Assembly (NCBI GenBank): GCA_963738205.1
Contig: CAVTVQ010000007.1
Location: 620,001 to 684,000, forward strand
Length of the DNA: 64,000 nt
DNA from: DATFQE01 sp963738205
GTDB lineage: Bacteria; Actinomycetota; Thermoleophilia; Gaiellales; Gaiellaceae
Direction of reading: 5' to 3'
Shown here: piece by piece, positions 8,372-16,684 of the stretch
Numbering within the stretch: the first letter of the stretch is position 1
How the letters are laid out: every line of letters starts with the position of its first letter
Made by a program: the position numbers and the translations under genes
Notes under the pieces: model-generated
The model's database searches: none
What the model saw: the letters and a program-made list of their open reading frames with translations, nothing else
What the model was told of the DNA's origin: nothing

Positions 8372-8959
8372 CTAACCGAAGGCGGGCGGTGCGCGCTCGC
8401 CGGCTCCGCCGGCGAGCGCGACCAGGCGGGGCCGCGCGAACTGTGGTGTGCAGGCCTCGATCGCCAGAGTGGCAAGCCGCGGCCGGCGCTCCAATGCCCC
8501 GGCGAGCGCGCGACCCACCGTGTGCGCGGCGACGAGCAGCTTGCGTACGAGCACCAGGCAGAGCACGCCGCAGATGAGCTCGAGCGCGACGCCGAGCGCC
8601 AGCACCGGCTCGAGCAGCGGCGACCACTCGATCGCGCCGGCGTGCACGAGCTCGCCGAACCATTCCTGAAGCAGGAAGGCCACGGCCGGCAGACCGGCCC
8701 ACCACCACGACGGCATGACTCGCAGCGGCCGGTTTCGGAATCCGGCGGCGACGCGCGCCACGAGCGCAGCCCCGACGAGGATCACGCAGACACCGACAAC
8801 CTCCTGCAAGTAGCCCATGTAGCCGTGGCCCGTATGGGCCAACAGCTGTGCCCGGGCGTGCGCGTCGGGCTCCTGGATCCGGTGGACGAGCACATGGCCG
8901 ACGTGCTCGGTGACGACCAACGCCGGCAGCAGGAGGGTCCACGCAAGCCGAGCCCGCAC
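8372..8959 (-). CDS. Four-span integral membrane protein, unknown function
   Basis: 195 residues, GTG 8959. About four hydrophobic segments are visible: residues 5-25 (LAWTLLLPALVV), 45-75 (YLQEVVGVCVILVGAALVARV), 82-105 (WWWAGLPAVAFLLQEWFGELVH) and 110-140 (LALGVALELICGVLCLVLV). His residues cluster near membrane edges (EHVGHVLVHR, AHTGHGYMG, ELVHAG), which could bind haem or metal, but no family is recognised. A 13-bp perfect hairpin with a TCC loop (8392-8420) is encoded in its last codons. The likely downstream partner is the HTH protein at 8076-8309. Confidence 0.62.
   Translation of the reverse strand: MRARLAWTLLLPALVVTEHVGHVLVHRIQEPDAHARAQLLAHTGHGYMGYLQEVVGVCVILVGAALVARVAAGFRNRPLRVMPSWWWAGLPAVAFLLQEWFGELVHAGAIEWSPLLEPVLALGVALELICGVLCLVLVRKLLVAAHTVGRALAGALERRPRLATLAIEACTPQFARPRLVALAGGAGERAPPAFG
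8392..8420 (-). repeat. Perfect 13-bp inverted repeat at gene 3' end
   Basis: GCGCTCGCCGGC pairs perfectly across a three-base TCC loop at 8405-8407, inside the last codons of the membrane protein gene. It could be a stability or attenuation hairpin between that gene and the HTH gene. No T run follows on the minus strand, so a simple intrinsic terminator is less likely. Confidence 0.6.
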
Positions 8960-9013
8960 CGTCTAATCGTGCCAGACCTGCGTGCCGGAGACTCCGGCGT
9001 CCCGCAAAAGAGA

Positions 9014-9040
9014 CGAGGGGCCGGCGTTGCCGGCCCCTCG
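9014..9040 (-). terminator. Terminator of the subtilase gene (GGGGCC core)
   Basis: A perfect 12-base stem (9014-9025 with 9029-9040) with a three-base loop, beginning 13 bases after the subtilase stop. On the minus strand it is followed by TCTCTTTTG, a genuine T-rich tract, so this is a classic intrinsic terminator. Confidence 0.85.
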
Positions 9041-9053
9041 ATCATCGTTCGCC

Positions 9054-12038
9054 CTACGGCGTGCGAATCGACAAGAGCGTGCGCCCGAGGGCGTTCGTCC
9101 CGTCGTTGTAGTCCACACGGCCGAGGTACCGCGTGTTCGGCGCGAGGCCGGAGAACGACGCGGTGTGGGTCTGGATCCCCACGGCGGCCGGGCTGACGAC
9201 GCCGGAGAGCGTCGTGTTCCCGGCGGGCACGGTGCCGACCGTCCACGTGAACAACGTGCCGGTTGCGGACGGAGAGCTCCCAGTGCTGAACCCGTGGATG
9301 TAGACGCTGAGCGTCACCGGCGCGGCCCCGCCGTTCCTCAGCGTGACCTCCTCGTTCGAGTCGCCGTCAGCGCTGGCGCCGACCTGCGTGGCGCCGCTGA
9401 AGACGAACATGTCGAGGTCGGTGTCGTTCGGCGTGATCGCGTCCTCGTAGATGCCCGCGCGGAAGACCGCGCCGGGTGCGACGACGACGTCGGTCTTGAC
9501 CGTTCCGGTCGGATCGGTCCGGACGAACGTCTGGTCCGGATCCTGCGCGACGGTGAACGGCGTCTGCGTCGCCGGGACGAGCCCGCCGACGGTCGCGTTG
9601 AGCGGGCCGTTGTAGCCGACACGCACCTGCCAACTCACCGGCGAGCCGTTCGAGCTCGCCTCGGTCGCCGCGCCGAACGCAACCGGCCGGACGACGAGCG
9701 GGATGCGGACCGAGTGCCCGCCACCCGCCAGCGTCAGCGAGCCGCCTACGTACTTGTTGAGCGCGGCCGTGCTGCGCGTGAACGAGACCTCGATCGTCCT
9801 CGTCTGGCCGGGAGCGATCGAGAACGACGCCGGCGACACCGACACGTCCACTCCCGCGAGCGAACCGGCGGCCGTGTACGTCGCCGTGCGGTCGTCGACG
9901 TTCGTCACGCGCCGCTTGACGGTCTGAACGCCCGCGAGATCGCCGATCGCAATCGACGGGACGTTCATGTCGCTGCGGTCGAACGAGTAGCCGGCGGCCG
10001 TCAGCTGGGCGCAGACCGCCGGATTGACGCCGCTGGTGGCACCGCACAGGAACGCGAGCCAGTCGTTGGCGTCGCTGTCGAACACGAGGCCCGGATCGAG
10101 AGCAGGCGTCGGCTGCACGTGGCCGGCCCCGTCCGCGAAGGCACGCAACGCCGACGCGTCGGCTGTGGCGGTATCCGTGAACGTGTCCAGTGGATTGGTC
10201 GCAGTGGTCATCAGCGCCGACTTGATCGCCATCGGCGACCAGTTCGGATGCGCCTGCTTGAACAGCGCCGCGATGCCGGTGATGTGCGGAGCCGACATCG
10301 ACGTGCCGCTGAACAGGTCGAACTGCCGACCGCGGTTCCCCGGCGGGGCCACGGCTGCAAGCACGTCGACGCCGGGAGCACCGATATCCGGCTTGAGCAG
10401 GTCGCCCGCCCCGGCCGTCAGGGGCCCGCGAGACGAGAAGGCCGCCATGAAGGGCGCCGGCTGATTGAACAGGATCTCTCCGTCGATCGACGCCGTCTTT
10501 CCGCCGGCGGTCGCCGCTGCTACGACGGCTGCGTACGCGTCGTCCTGCAGATGAACCGTCGGCACGAAGTGCAGATCGGCGTTCAGCGAGTTGACGGTGG
10601 GATTGACGAGGATCATCCCGATGCCGCCCACACGCGCCACCTCGAAACTCTTCTCGATGCGGGCGTTCACGCCGCGCTCGCAGAAGACGACCTTGCCGGC
10701 CGCCGAGGCGGGGAGCGTGTTGAGCTGGCAGAGCCGCGCCGGCGACCCTGCGGTGCCGAACGTGACCAGCTCGCCGGTTGCCGAGCCGGTGCCTGCTGAC
10801 GCGCCGTCGTAGGTCACGCCGTCGATCACGGCCGTGCCAGCGCCGACGCGGTCGTGCGTCTCGGCGGCGACGGTGGTGATCCATGGGCTCGGGTGCGCAA
10901 CCGTCGAAGCGCCGGGTCCGCTGTTTCCGGCCGAAGCGGAGACGAAGACGCCTGCGTCGGCCGCGTTCAGGAACGCGATCTCGGCGCCGTCGAGGAAGTT
11001 GGTCGACGTGCCGCTGATCGAGTAGTTGATGACGTCTACGCCGTCGCCGACCGCAGCGTCGATCGCGGCGAGCAGGTCGATCCCCGACCCGCTGGCCGTC
11101 GACGAGTCCTGCGTCGACCACAGCGCCTTGTACATGGCAACCCGGGCGCGCGGCGCAATTCCGCTCACCTTGCCGAACACCTCGGCGGCTCCGGTCGCGG
11201 GAACGCCGTTGTTACCGCCGGCGGTGGATGCCGTGTGCGTCCCGTGCCCGTTGTAGTCGCGAGGGGAGTTGAACTCCCACGGCCGGTTCGTGTTGATGCC
11301 CGCGTCGCCGCCGAATCCGGCGTTGAAGTAGCGGGCGCCGATCAGCTTGTTGTTGCAGTCGGACACGGTCCATTCCTCGCCGGTCTGGCACGTCCCCGCC
11401 CAGCCTTCGGGCGGCGGGCCAACGTCGACCGGCCCGTACTCGACCTTGCCGAGCTTGCTCGGCTTGATCTTGCGGTCCGTGAAGCTGACGCTCTCAGGCG
11501 TGATGCCCGAGTCGATGTCACCGATGACGATGTTCTCGCCGGCACCGGACTTGCCGGTGACGCCGCCCAGCCGCTGCCAGATGCCGTGCGGGCTGTCGAG
11601 GCCGAGGTAGTGCGGCGTGGTGGCCGTGTCGGCCTCGTAGATGACGTCTGCCTCGACGGACAGGACGCCCGGCACCTTCGCGATCGCCTTGGCCTGTGCG
11701 CCGGTCAGCTTCGCCGCGAAGCCGTTGAAGGCGATGTTGTAGTCGTAGAGCTTGTCAGCATCGCCCACCTCGGCGAGCGCCTCGGAATGCTGCCGGTCGA
11801 GGTAGGCCGTGTAGCCACGGACCTTGCCCGACTGCCTGTCGAGCTTGTTGCCCTTCGCCGGCTTCGTCGCTGGATGTCCTGCGATGCCGCCGTCGTAGCT
11901 GACGGCGGGCGCCTGGACCAGCTGCACGACGTAGGTCGAGGTGGATTCGTCGCCTGCACCCTTGGAAGCCGGCACGACCGCGACGACGGCCGCCAGCGCA
12001 ACGAGCGCGAGCAACGCCCCGAAGGACTTCACTCCCAT
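9054..12038 (-). CDS. Secreted subtilisin-like serine protease with PA and Fn3-like domains
   Basis: 994 residues, ATG 12038 with AGGGGAG upstream. Order: signal peptide (about 1-28), I9 propeptide (about 35-135, ending GVLSVEADVIYE), S8 catalytic domain with Asp176 (GDIDSG), His265 (NGHGTHTAS) and Ser580 (SGTSMSAPHITG), a protease-associated insertion (about 400-520), and C-terminal Fn3-like regions from about 690 (TVKRRVTNVDDRTATY) to the end. This PA-inserted S8 plus Fn3 layout is that of cucumisin-type subtilases, known from plants and various bacteria. It should mature outside the cell and degrade proteins. All catalytic residues are intact. It is monocistronic, with its own predicted promoter and a strong terminator. 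Confidence 0.93.
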   Translation of the reverse strand: MGVKSFGALLALVALAAVVAVVPASKGAGDESTSTYVVQLVQAPAVSYDGGIAGHPATKPAKGNKLDRQSGKVRGYTAYLDRQHSEALAEVGDADKLYDYNIAFNGFAAKLTGAQAKAIAKVPGVLSVEADVIYEADTATTPHYLGLDSPHGIWQRLGGVTGKSGAGENIVIGDIDSGITPESVSFTDRKIKPSKLGKVEYGPVDVGPPPEGWAGTCQTGEEWTVSDCNNKLIGARYFNAGFGGDAGINTNRPWEFNSPRDYNGHGTHTASTAGGNNGVPATGAAEVFGKVSGIAPRARVAMYKALWSTQDSSTASGSGIDLLAAIDAAVGDGVDVINYSISGTSTNFLDGAEIAFLNAADAGVFVSASAGNSGPGASTVAHPSPWITTVAAETHDRVGAGTAVIDGVTYDGASAGTGSATGELVTFGTAGSPARLCQLNTLPASAAGKVVFCERGVNARIEKSFEVARVGGIGMILVNPTVNSLNADLHFVPTVHLQDDAYAAVVAAATAGGKTASIDGEILFNQPAPFMAAFSSRGPLTAGAGDLLKPDIGAPGVDVLAAVAPPGNRGRQFDLFSGTSMSAPHITGIAALFKQAHPNWSPMAIKSALMTTATNPLDTFTDTATADASALRAFADGAGHVQPTPALDPGLVFDSDANDWLAFLCGATSGVNPAVCAQLTAAGYSFDRSDMNVPSIAIGDLAGVQTVKRRVTNVDDRTATYTAAGSLAGVDVSVSPASFSIAPGQTRTIEVSFTRSTAALNKYVGGSLTLAGGGHSVRIPLVVRPVAFGAATEASSNGSPVSWQVRVGYNGPLNATVGGLVPATQTPFTVAQDPDQTFVRTDPTGTVKTDVVVAPGAVFRAGIYEDAITPNDTDLDMFVFSGATQVGASADGDSNEEVTLRNGGAAPVTLSVYIHGFSTGSSPSATGTLFTWTVGTVPAGNTTLSGVVSPAAVGIQTHTASFSGLAPNTRYLGRVDYNDGTNALGRTLLSIRTP

Positions 12039-12101
12039 GTGTCGTTTCTCCCCTCTTGTGGACCGAGCCCGGCAAAGCGCCGGATGACATAGCGTTGGCT
12101 C

Positions 12102-12130
12102 AATCTAGATCCCTCTACAAGGGATATCAA
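12102..12130 (-). promoter_or_regulatory. Predicted promoter of the subtilase gene with an internal dyad
   Basis: Read on the minus strand, TTGATA (12130-12125), a 17-base spacer and TAGATT (12107-12102) match sigma-70 spacing. The predicted start of transcription gives a leader of about 57 bases. The spacer holds a six-base dyad ATCCCT/AGGGAT (12109-12114 and 12120-12125), a possible operator. Prediction by eye only. Confidence 0.4.
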
Positions 12131-12359
12131 CCGACAACTGTGGGCGTCTTGCAATCATCGCTACTTACCGGCCGCCCCTTTTTGGGGCCGTTAACGCGAC
12201 TACGGTGTAGACGTCTTGCCATTGCGCTGTCCATTTCGTAGACGCTTTACAGTCGGCTTTCCAGTTGACATTCGTGGATCCGGCCGTTAGAAGTGCGGCG
12301 ATCCAAACGCGCGTGATCTCTCGGGAACTAGCTCTGGAAGCACACACCAGCGCTAGCGG
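12131..12359. other. Intergenic region between subtilase and fumarase genes
   Basis: Part of a 433-base gene-free stretch (12039-12471). No convincing small gene is seen. It holds loosely repeated CGTCTTGC blocks (about 12146 and 12212), a weak CCCC-TTTTT-GGGG hairpin (about 12177-12187) and a plus-strand TTGACA-N16-TTAGAA promoter-like pair (12265-12292) that has no gene to drive in the right direction. The base composition is less GC-rich than the flanking genes. Confidence 0.5.
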
Positions 12360-12402
12360 GGGGCCGTCCGGCAGATACCCCTCTCCTGCGGGGGACGGCC
12401 CC
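12360..12402 (-). terminator. Terminator downstream of fumC (GGGGCC core)
   Basis: A ten-base stem GGGGCCGTCC / GGACGGCCCC (12360-12369 with 12393-12402) encloses a 23-base loop that itself contains a GCAG/CTGC pair. It lies 70 bases after the fumC stop on the minus strand. No T run follows. Confidence 0.6.
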
Positions 12403-12471
12403 TCTACACCCGACCAGGTCGAGATCCTCCGGCTCTCGTCCAGGTCCCGACGGCCAAGTGAGGGACCCTGC

Positions 12472-13806
12472 TCAGCGGTCGTCGTGCGGCTTGGCCATCG
12501 CGCGGTAGTCGAGCGCCCGGTCGAGCGTCTCCTCGTCGACACCGGCTTCGCGCGCGACCTCGCGCAGCGAGCGCCCGGACGAGGCAGCCTCGTTGACGAT
12601 CTCCGAGGCCTTGTCGTAGCCGATGTACGGATTGAGCGCGGTCGCGGCAGACAGCGTCAACTCTGCGTAGCGCTCGGCCTGCTCCCGATTGGCCTCGATC
12701 CCGGCCACGCACTTCTCGTCGAGCAGGCGTGCGGCCGAGGCGAGCAGTCGGATCGACTGCAGGAGGTTGCGCGCAATCAGCGGGACGAAGACGTTGAGCT
12801 CGAAGTGGCCCTGCAGGCCGCCGACGGTGATCGCCGTGTCGTTGCCGATCACCTGGGCCGACACCTGGGTGACCACCTCGGGGATGACCGGGTTGACCTT
12901 GCCCGGCATGATCGAGCTGCCCTTCTGCAGCTCGGGGAGGAACAGCTCGGCGAGGCCCGCCCGCGGGCCCGAGCCCATCAGCCGCAGGTCGTTCGCGATC
13001 TTCGTCAGCGAGACCGCCACGACCTTGAGCGCGCCCGACGCCTCGACGAGGGCGTCGCGCGCCGCCTGCGACTCGAATGCGTCGGCCGGCGGCAGGATCT
13101 CGAGCCCCGTCTCCTCGGAGAGCCGCGCGCGCACCCGTTCGGCGAACTCGGGGTGCGTGTTCAGGCCGGTGCCGACCGCGGTGCCGCCGAGCGGGATCTG
13201 CCCCACACGCGGGAGCGTCGCGCGCACGCGGGCGACTCCCTGGCGCACTTGCGCCGCGTAGCCGCCGAACTCCTGGCCGAGCGTCACCGGTACGGCGTCC
13301 ATCAGGTGCGTGCGGCCGGACTTGACGACGTCGTCGAACTCGCGTGCCTTCGTCTCCAGTGTCGCGGCCAGCCCCGCGAGCGCGGGAATCAGGTCGTTCG
13401 TGAGCTCGTCGAGCGCCGCGAGATGGACGGCCGACGGGAAGACGTCGTTCGAGGACTGGCCCATGTTGACGTCGTCGTTGGGATGGACGTCCTCGCCGGC
13501 GAGAGTCGCCAGGACCTCGTTGGCGTTCATGTTGGAGGATGTGCCCGAGCCGGTCTGGAACACGTCGATCGGAAACTGGTCGTCGAGCTCGCCCGAGGCG
13601 ACCTGCTCCGCGGCGGCGGCGATCCGCTCGGCCTTGTCGGCGTCGAGTAGCCCCAGGTCGGCGTTTACGCGTGCCGCGGCACCCTTGATGCGCCCGAGCC
13701 AACGCGCGACCGAGGCCGGAATCGGCTCGTCGGAAACCGGGAAGTTGGCGACCGCCTTCGTGGTTTCACCGCCCCAGAGTTCCTTGTCCCGCTGGACGCT
13801 ACTCAC
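12472..13806 (-). CDS. fumC: Class II fumarate hydratase
   Basis: 444 residues from GTG 13806. It belongs to the fumarase/aspartase superfamily and catalyses the reversible hydration of fumarate to malate in the TCA cycle, as an oxygen-stable homotetramer in the cytoplasm. Visible signatures: TGSGTSSNMNANEV (about 86-99), NDDVNMGQSSNDVFP, SGRTHLMDAVPVTLGQE, the superfamily loop GSSIMPGKVNPV (about 295-306), and LNPYIGYDKASEI near the C-terminus, which is typical of fumarase rather than aspartase. The length is slightly shorter than the usual 460. A longer upstream open frame is arginine-rich shadow and not used. It has its own terminator and no clear operon partner. Confidence 0.93.
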   Translation of the reverse strand: MSSVQRDKELWGGETTKAVANFPVSDEPIPASVARWLGRIKGAAARVNADLGLLDADKAERIAAAAEQVASGELDDQFPIDVFQTGSGTSSNMNANEVLATLAGEDVHPNDDVNMGQSSNDVFPSAVHLAALDELTNDLIPALAGLAATLETKAREFDDVVKSGRTHLMDAVPVTLGQEFGGYAAQVRQGVARVRATLPRVGQIPLGGTAVGTGLNTHPEFAERVRARLSEETGLEILPPADAFESQAARDALVEASGALKVVAVSLTKIANDLRLMGSGPRAGLAELFLPELQKGSSIMPGKVNPVIPEVVTQVSAQVIGNDTAITVGGLQGHFELNVFVPLIARNLLQSIRLLASAARLLDEKCVAGIEANREQAERYAELTLSAATALNPYIGYDKASEIVNEAASSGRSLREVAREAGVDEETLDRALDYRAMAKPHDDR

Positions 13807-13832
13807 TCCGCGAGCATAGCCGCGAGGCTCGC

Positions 13833-14030
13833 CTAAACAGGGCGAAGACGGCGCGACTCGGTCGTCCGCTCGCGTAGGGCGCGACGGAGCGTCTCGGTCA
13901 GCTCGCTCCTGCGGGCCCAGCCGACGTAGCCGCACCGGGAGCACTCGCCGGGCTCGAGCCGGCGGCGCTCGGCGTGGACGACGCTCCGCGCGGCCCCACA
14001 GGCCAGACATTCGACTGTTACGCGTCCCAT
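13833..14030 (-). CDS. Small zinc-ribbon protein
   Basis: 65 residues from ATG 14030 (a 78-residue version from 14069 is possible). Two Cys pairs, CLACG and CSRCGYVGW, separated by about 20 residues, form a zinc ribbon, and the C-terminus is an Arg/Glu-rich helix (ELTETLRRALRERTTESRR). Similar small proteins are found in actinobacteria as uncharacterised zinc-ribbon proteins, and the motif set resembles that of nucleic-acid binding ribbons. The neighbours (fumC and a flavoprotein, both on the same strand) give no functional clue. Confidence 0.6.
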   Translation of the reverse strand: MGRVTVECLACGAARSVVHAERRRLEPGECSRCGYVGWARRSELTETLRRALRERTTESRRLRPV

Positions 14031-14075
14031 CAGCCTCGTAACAATCGGCGTCAGCAAACCCGTGGACAAGGCTCA

Positions 14076-14122
14076 GTCCCTCGAACGAGGGACGCCCTGC
14101 GCGGGCGATTTTCCTCGCCCGC
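14076..14122 (-). terminator. Tandem hairpins downstream of the flavoprotein gene
   Basis: Two consecutive stem-loops: GCGGGCGA/TCGCCCGC (14101-14108 with 14115-14122, loop TTTTCC) and GTCCCTC/GAGGGAC (14076-14082 with 14087-14093, loop GAAC). They start seven bases after the flavoprotein stop and precede the zinc-ribbon gene. Read on the minus strand the first stem has an A-rich loop and no T run; the pair is probably a terminator. Confidence 0.5.
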
Positions 14123-14128
14123 TCGGGG

Positions 14129-15139
14129 TTAGTCCGTCGAGTACTTGGGCTGGACTTTTTCGCCGCGGATGCGGGCGATTGCGTTGTTCGCGGCAACCGC
14201 CGCCTCGCCCATGCCGACGGTGATCAGCGTGATCTTGCCCGGGTAGCCCGCCACGTCCCCGGCGGCGTACACGCCGGGCATCGAGGTCTCGCAGGTCATC
14301 GGGTCGATCCGAAGCTGGCGCTTGCCCTCGAGCTCGATCCCCCACTCGGCAATCGCGCCGAGGTGAGAGACGAACCCGAGGAGCGTGATCAGCGCCTCGC
14401 AGTCGTAGCGCTCGAGCTCGCCGGTGCCCGTGTCCTCGATCGTGATCGCCTCGATCGAGCCGTCGCCGTGAACCTCGCGGATCTCGTGCGGCGTCAGGAT
14501 TCTCACTGACCCCTCGGACTCCAGTCTGCGCGCTTCGTTCATCGACGACTCCAACGCCCGGAAGCGGTCGCGCCTGTGCACGAGCGTGATCGGGAGGTCG
14601 GCGGTGTCCTGCAGGCCGAGCGTCCAGTCGAGTGCCGAGTCGCCGCCGCCGACGATGACACAGCGCTTGCCGGCGAACTGCGCCTTCTCGCGCACGACGT
14701 AGTGGAGCCCTCGCCCCAGCCACTCGTCGATGCCCTCGATCCCGAGCCGGCGCGGCTCGAAGGCACCGTGGCCCGCGGTGACGATCATCGCGCGCGAGAG
14801 GTAGGTGTTGCCGGACTCGGTCGTCATCGCCAACAGCTCGTCGCCGCTCTCGGTCACGCGTTCGAGCGTCTTGGCCTCCTCGCCAAGCCGCACGTCGGCG
14901 CCGTACTGGAGGCCCTGCTCGGCGCACAGGTCCACGAGCTTCTGGCCGAGGATCTTCGGGAAGCCGGCAACGTCGTAGACGTGCTTCTCGGGATAGGTCG
15001 CTGCCACCTGGCCGCCGATCTGCTCGAGCGACTCGACGATGCGCACGGTGCCGTCGCGATGACCGACGTAGTAGGCGGCGCTGAGGCCCGACGGGCCTGC
15101 GCCGAGAATCGTGACGTCGACGACCTCCGGAGTGCTCAC
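14129..15139 (-). CDS. Thioredoxin-reductase-like ferredoxin-NADP(+) reductase
   Basis: 336 residues, GTG 15139. It is a two-dinucleotide-binding flavoprotein: FAD motif GAGPSG (13-18), NAD(P) motif GGGDSALDW (about 166-174) with HRRDRFRA after it, typical of NADPH binding, and the terminal FAD motif GVYAAGDVAGYPGK (about 288-301). It lacks the redox-active CxxC of thioredoxin reductase, so it matches the type 2 ferredoxin/flavodoxin-NADP reductases (YumC-like), which move electrons between NADPH and ferredoxin. The conserved C-terminal ITVGMGEAAVAANNAIARI is also typical. It is transcribed away from the multicopper oxidase across a 46-base gap. Electron partner unknown. Confidence 0.88.
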   Translation of the reverse strand: MSTPEVVDVTILGAGPSGLSAAYYVGHRDGTVRIVESLEQIGGQVAATYPEKHVYDVAGFPKILGQKLVDLCAEQGLQYGADVRLGEEAKTLERVTESGDELLAMTTESGNTYLSRAMIVTAGHGAFEPRRLGIEGIDEWLGRGLHYVVREKAQFAGKRCVIVGGGDSALDWTLGLQDTADLPITLVHRRDRFRALESSMNEARRLESEGSVRILTPHEIREVHGDGSIEAITIEDTGTGELERYDCEALITLLGFVSHLGAIAEWGIELEGKRQLRIDPMTCETSMPGVYAAGDVAGYPGKITLITVGMGEAAVAANNAIARIRGEKVQPKYSTD

Positions 15140-15185
15140 GCGGCCAGGCTAACGAAGGAGAACATCTTGAGAGTACCTTGGCGCG

Positions 15186-16658
15186 GTGCGCGCGAACGCT
15201 CTCAGGATCCTCGCCGTCGTCGGCGGGCTGCTCGCGCTCGCCGGGCTGCTCGCGCTCGGGGGCATGTGGTGGGAGAGCCGCCTGCCGGGCACGTACAACG
15301 TCATGGACTACGGCGCCCACGACCTCGGCGGCGGGACGGCCCCGCCCGGCCACGAAGCGGCGCACGGGACCAGCGTGGCGGTCCTGAAAGGACCGCAGGA
15401 CGGCGAGGCGGACGTCCGTTTCACCCTGACGGCGAGGCAGGGCCAGATCCGGCTGGCCTCCGGCCGCACGATCGACGGCCTCACGTTCAACGGTCGCAGC
15501 CCCGGCCCCGAGCTGCGCGTTCGCCGCGGTCAGCTCGTCGAGGTCACGCTCGCAAACGTGGACGTAGACGGAGGCGTCTCGATCCACTGGCACGGGGTGG
15601 ACGTCCCGAACGCGGAGGACGGCGTCGCCGGGGTGACGCAGGACGCGGTGATGCCGGGCGAGCGCCACACGTACCGATTCAGACCCGACCAACAGGGAAC
15701 CTTCTGGTACCACACGCACCAGGCCGCCTCGACCGAGGTGCGGAAAGGGCTGTTCGGCGCGCTCGTGATCGAGCCCGCAGCCGGCCCGCAGGGAGCGGTC
15801 GACCTGGTCGCCGTCGCCCACGACTTCGACGGCACGCCGACGCTGAACGGCGGCGAAGGGCTCACCAAGCAGCGGGTGGACGCCGGGAAGCCCGTCCGCC
15901 TGCGCCTGGTCAACACCGACGACACGCCGCAGCGGTTCACGGTGGCCGGAACGCCGTTCAGGGTCGTGGCGATCGACGGCACGGACCTCAACGGGCCGCA
16001 GCAGCTGGAGAACACGAGGCTCCTCGTCACCGGCGGCGGCCGCTACGACGTCGCCTTCACCATGCCGCGGGGAGCCGTCGAGCTCGGGCTGCAGGACACG
16101 GAGGCCGCCCTCGCTCTGAGCCCCGACGGGCAGGGCGACCTGCCGCCCCCGACCGGCGGAACCGACTTCAACCCCGCCGCCTACGGCCGCCCGAAGTCGA
16201 CGCCCTTCGACGCGTCGAGCCGCTTCGACCGGAGCTTCGTGCTGAAGATCGGGCGGAAGCCCGGCTTTTTCGACGGCCGGCCTGGGATGCAGTGGGCGAT
16301 CAACGGCGGCATCTATCCCGACGTCCCGACCTTCATGGTCGAGGAAGGCGACCTCGTCAAGGTCACGATCGAGAACGACAGCCCCTCCGTGCACCCGATG
16401 CACCTGCACGGGCACCACGCGCTCGTGCTCAGCCGCGACGGCGTGGCCGTCTCAGGCAGTCCCTGGTGGACGGACACGCTCAACGTCGAGTCGAACGAGC
16501 GCTTCGAGCTCGCCTTCCGGGCCGACAACCCGGGCATCTGGATGGATCACTGCCACAACCTGAAGCACGCGGCCGCCGGCCTGACGATGCACGTCGCCTA
16601 CGCAGGCCTGCAGACGCCGTACCGCGTCGGCGGCGGGGCGCACAACCACCCGGAGTAG
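15186..16658 (+). CDS. Membrane-anchored multicopper oxidase
   Basis: 490 residues, GTG 15186, with an N-terminal signal anchor (LRILAVVGGLLALAGLLALGG, residues 6-26). Three cupredoxin domains carry all four copper motifs: HWHG (about 134), HTH (about 177), HPMHLHGH (about 399) and the HCH-x3-H-x4-M type 1/3 site HCHNLKHAAAGLTM (about 456-469), whose Met axial ligand favours a moderate-potential CueO/laccase-like enzyme. It should oxidise phenolics or metal ions on the outer face and reduce oxygen to water. It lacks the Met-rich insert of CueO. The next gene, convergent, encodes a DUF6220 membrane protein. Substrate cannot be read from sequence. Confidence 0.92.
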   Translation: MRANALRILAVVGGLLALAGLLALGGMWWESRLPGTYNVMDYGAHDLGGGTAPPGHEAAHGTSVAVLKGPQDGEADVRFTLTARQGQIRLASGRTIDGLTFNGRSPGPELRVRRGQLVEVTLANVDVDGGVSIHWHGVDVPNAEDGVAGVTQDAVMPGERHTYRFRPDQQGTFWYHTHQAASTEVRKGLFGALVIEPAAGPQGAVDLVAVAHDFDGTPTLNGGEGLTKQRVDAGKPVRLRLVNTDDTPQRFTVAGTPFRVVAIDGTDLNGPQQLENTRLLVTGGGRYDVAFTMPRGAVELGLQDTEAALALSPDGQGDLPPPTGGTDFNPAAYGRPKSTPFDASSRFDRSFVLKIGRKPGFFDGRPGMQWAINGGIYPDVPTFMVEEGDLVKVTIENDSPSVHPMHLHGHHALVLSRDGVAVSGSPWWTDTLNVESNERFELAFRADNPGIWMDHCHNLKHAAAGLTMHVAYAGLQTPYRVGGGAHNHPE

Positions 16659-16684
16659 CGCCTAGACGCCGCCGGCCAGGCGCT
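16657..16684. terminator. Possible bidirectional terminator
   Basis: A seven-base inverted repeat AGCGCCT/AGGCGCT (16657-16663 with 16678-16684) spans the convergent stops at 16658 and 16662. The 14-base loop is itself GC-rich. No T run is seen, so this is tentative. Confidence 0.35.

Noticed and set aside
12265..12292. TTGACA-N16-TTAGAA promoter-like pair on the plus strand
   Set aside because: No plus-strand gene or plausible RNA follows; downstream lies the convergent fumC. Likely chance, unless it drives an antisense transcript.
14073..16418. Minus-strand open frame of about 780 codons over the multicopper oxidase
   Set aside because: Antisense of the oxidase and out of frame with the flavoprotein; no motif is present.
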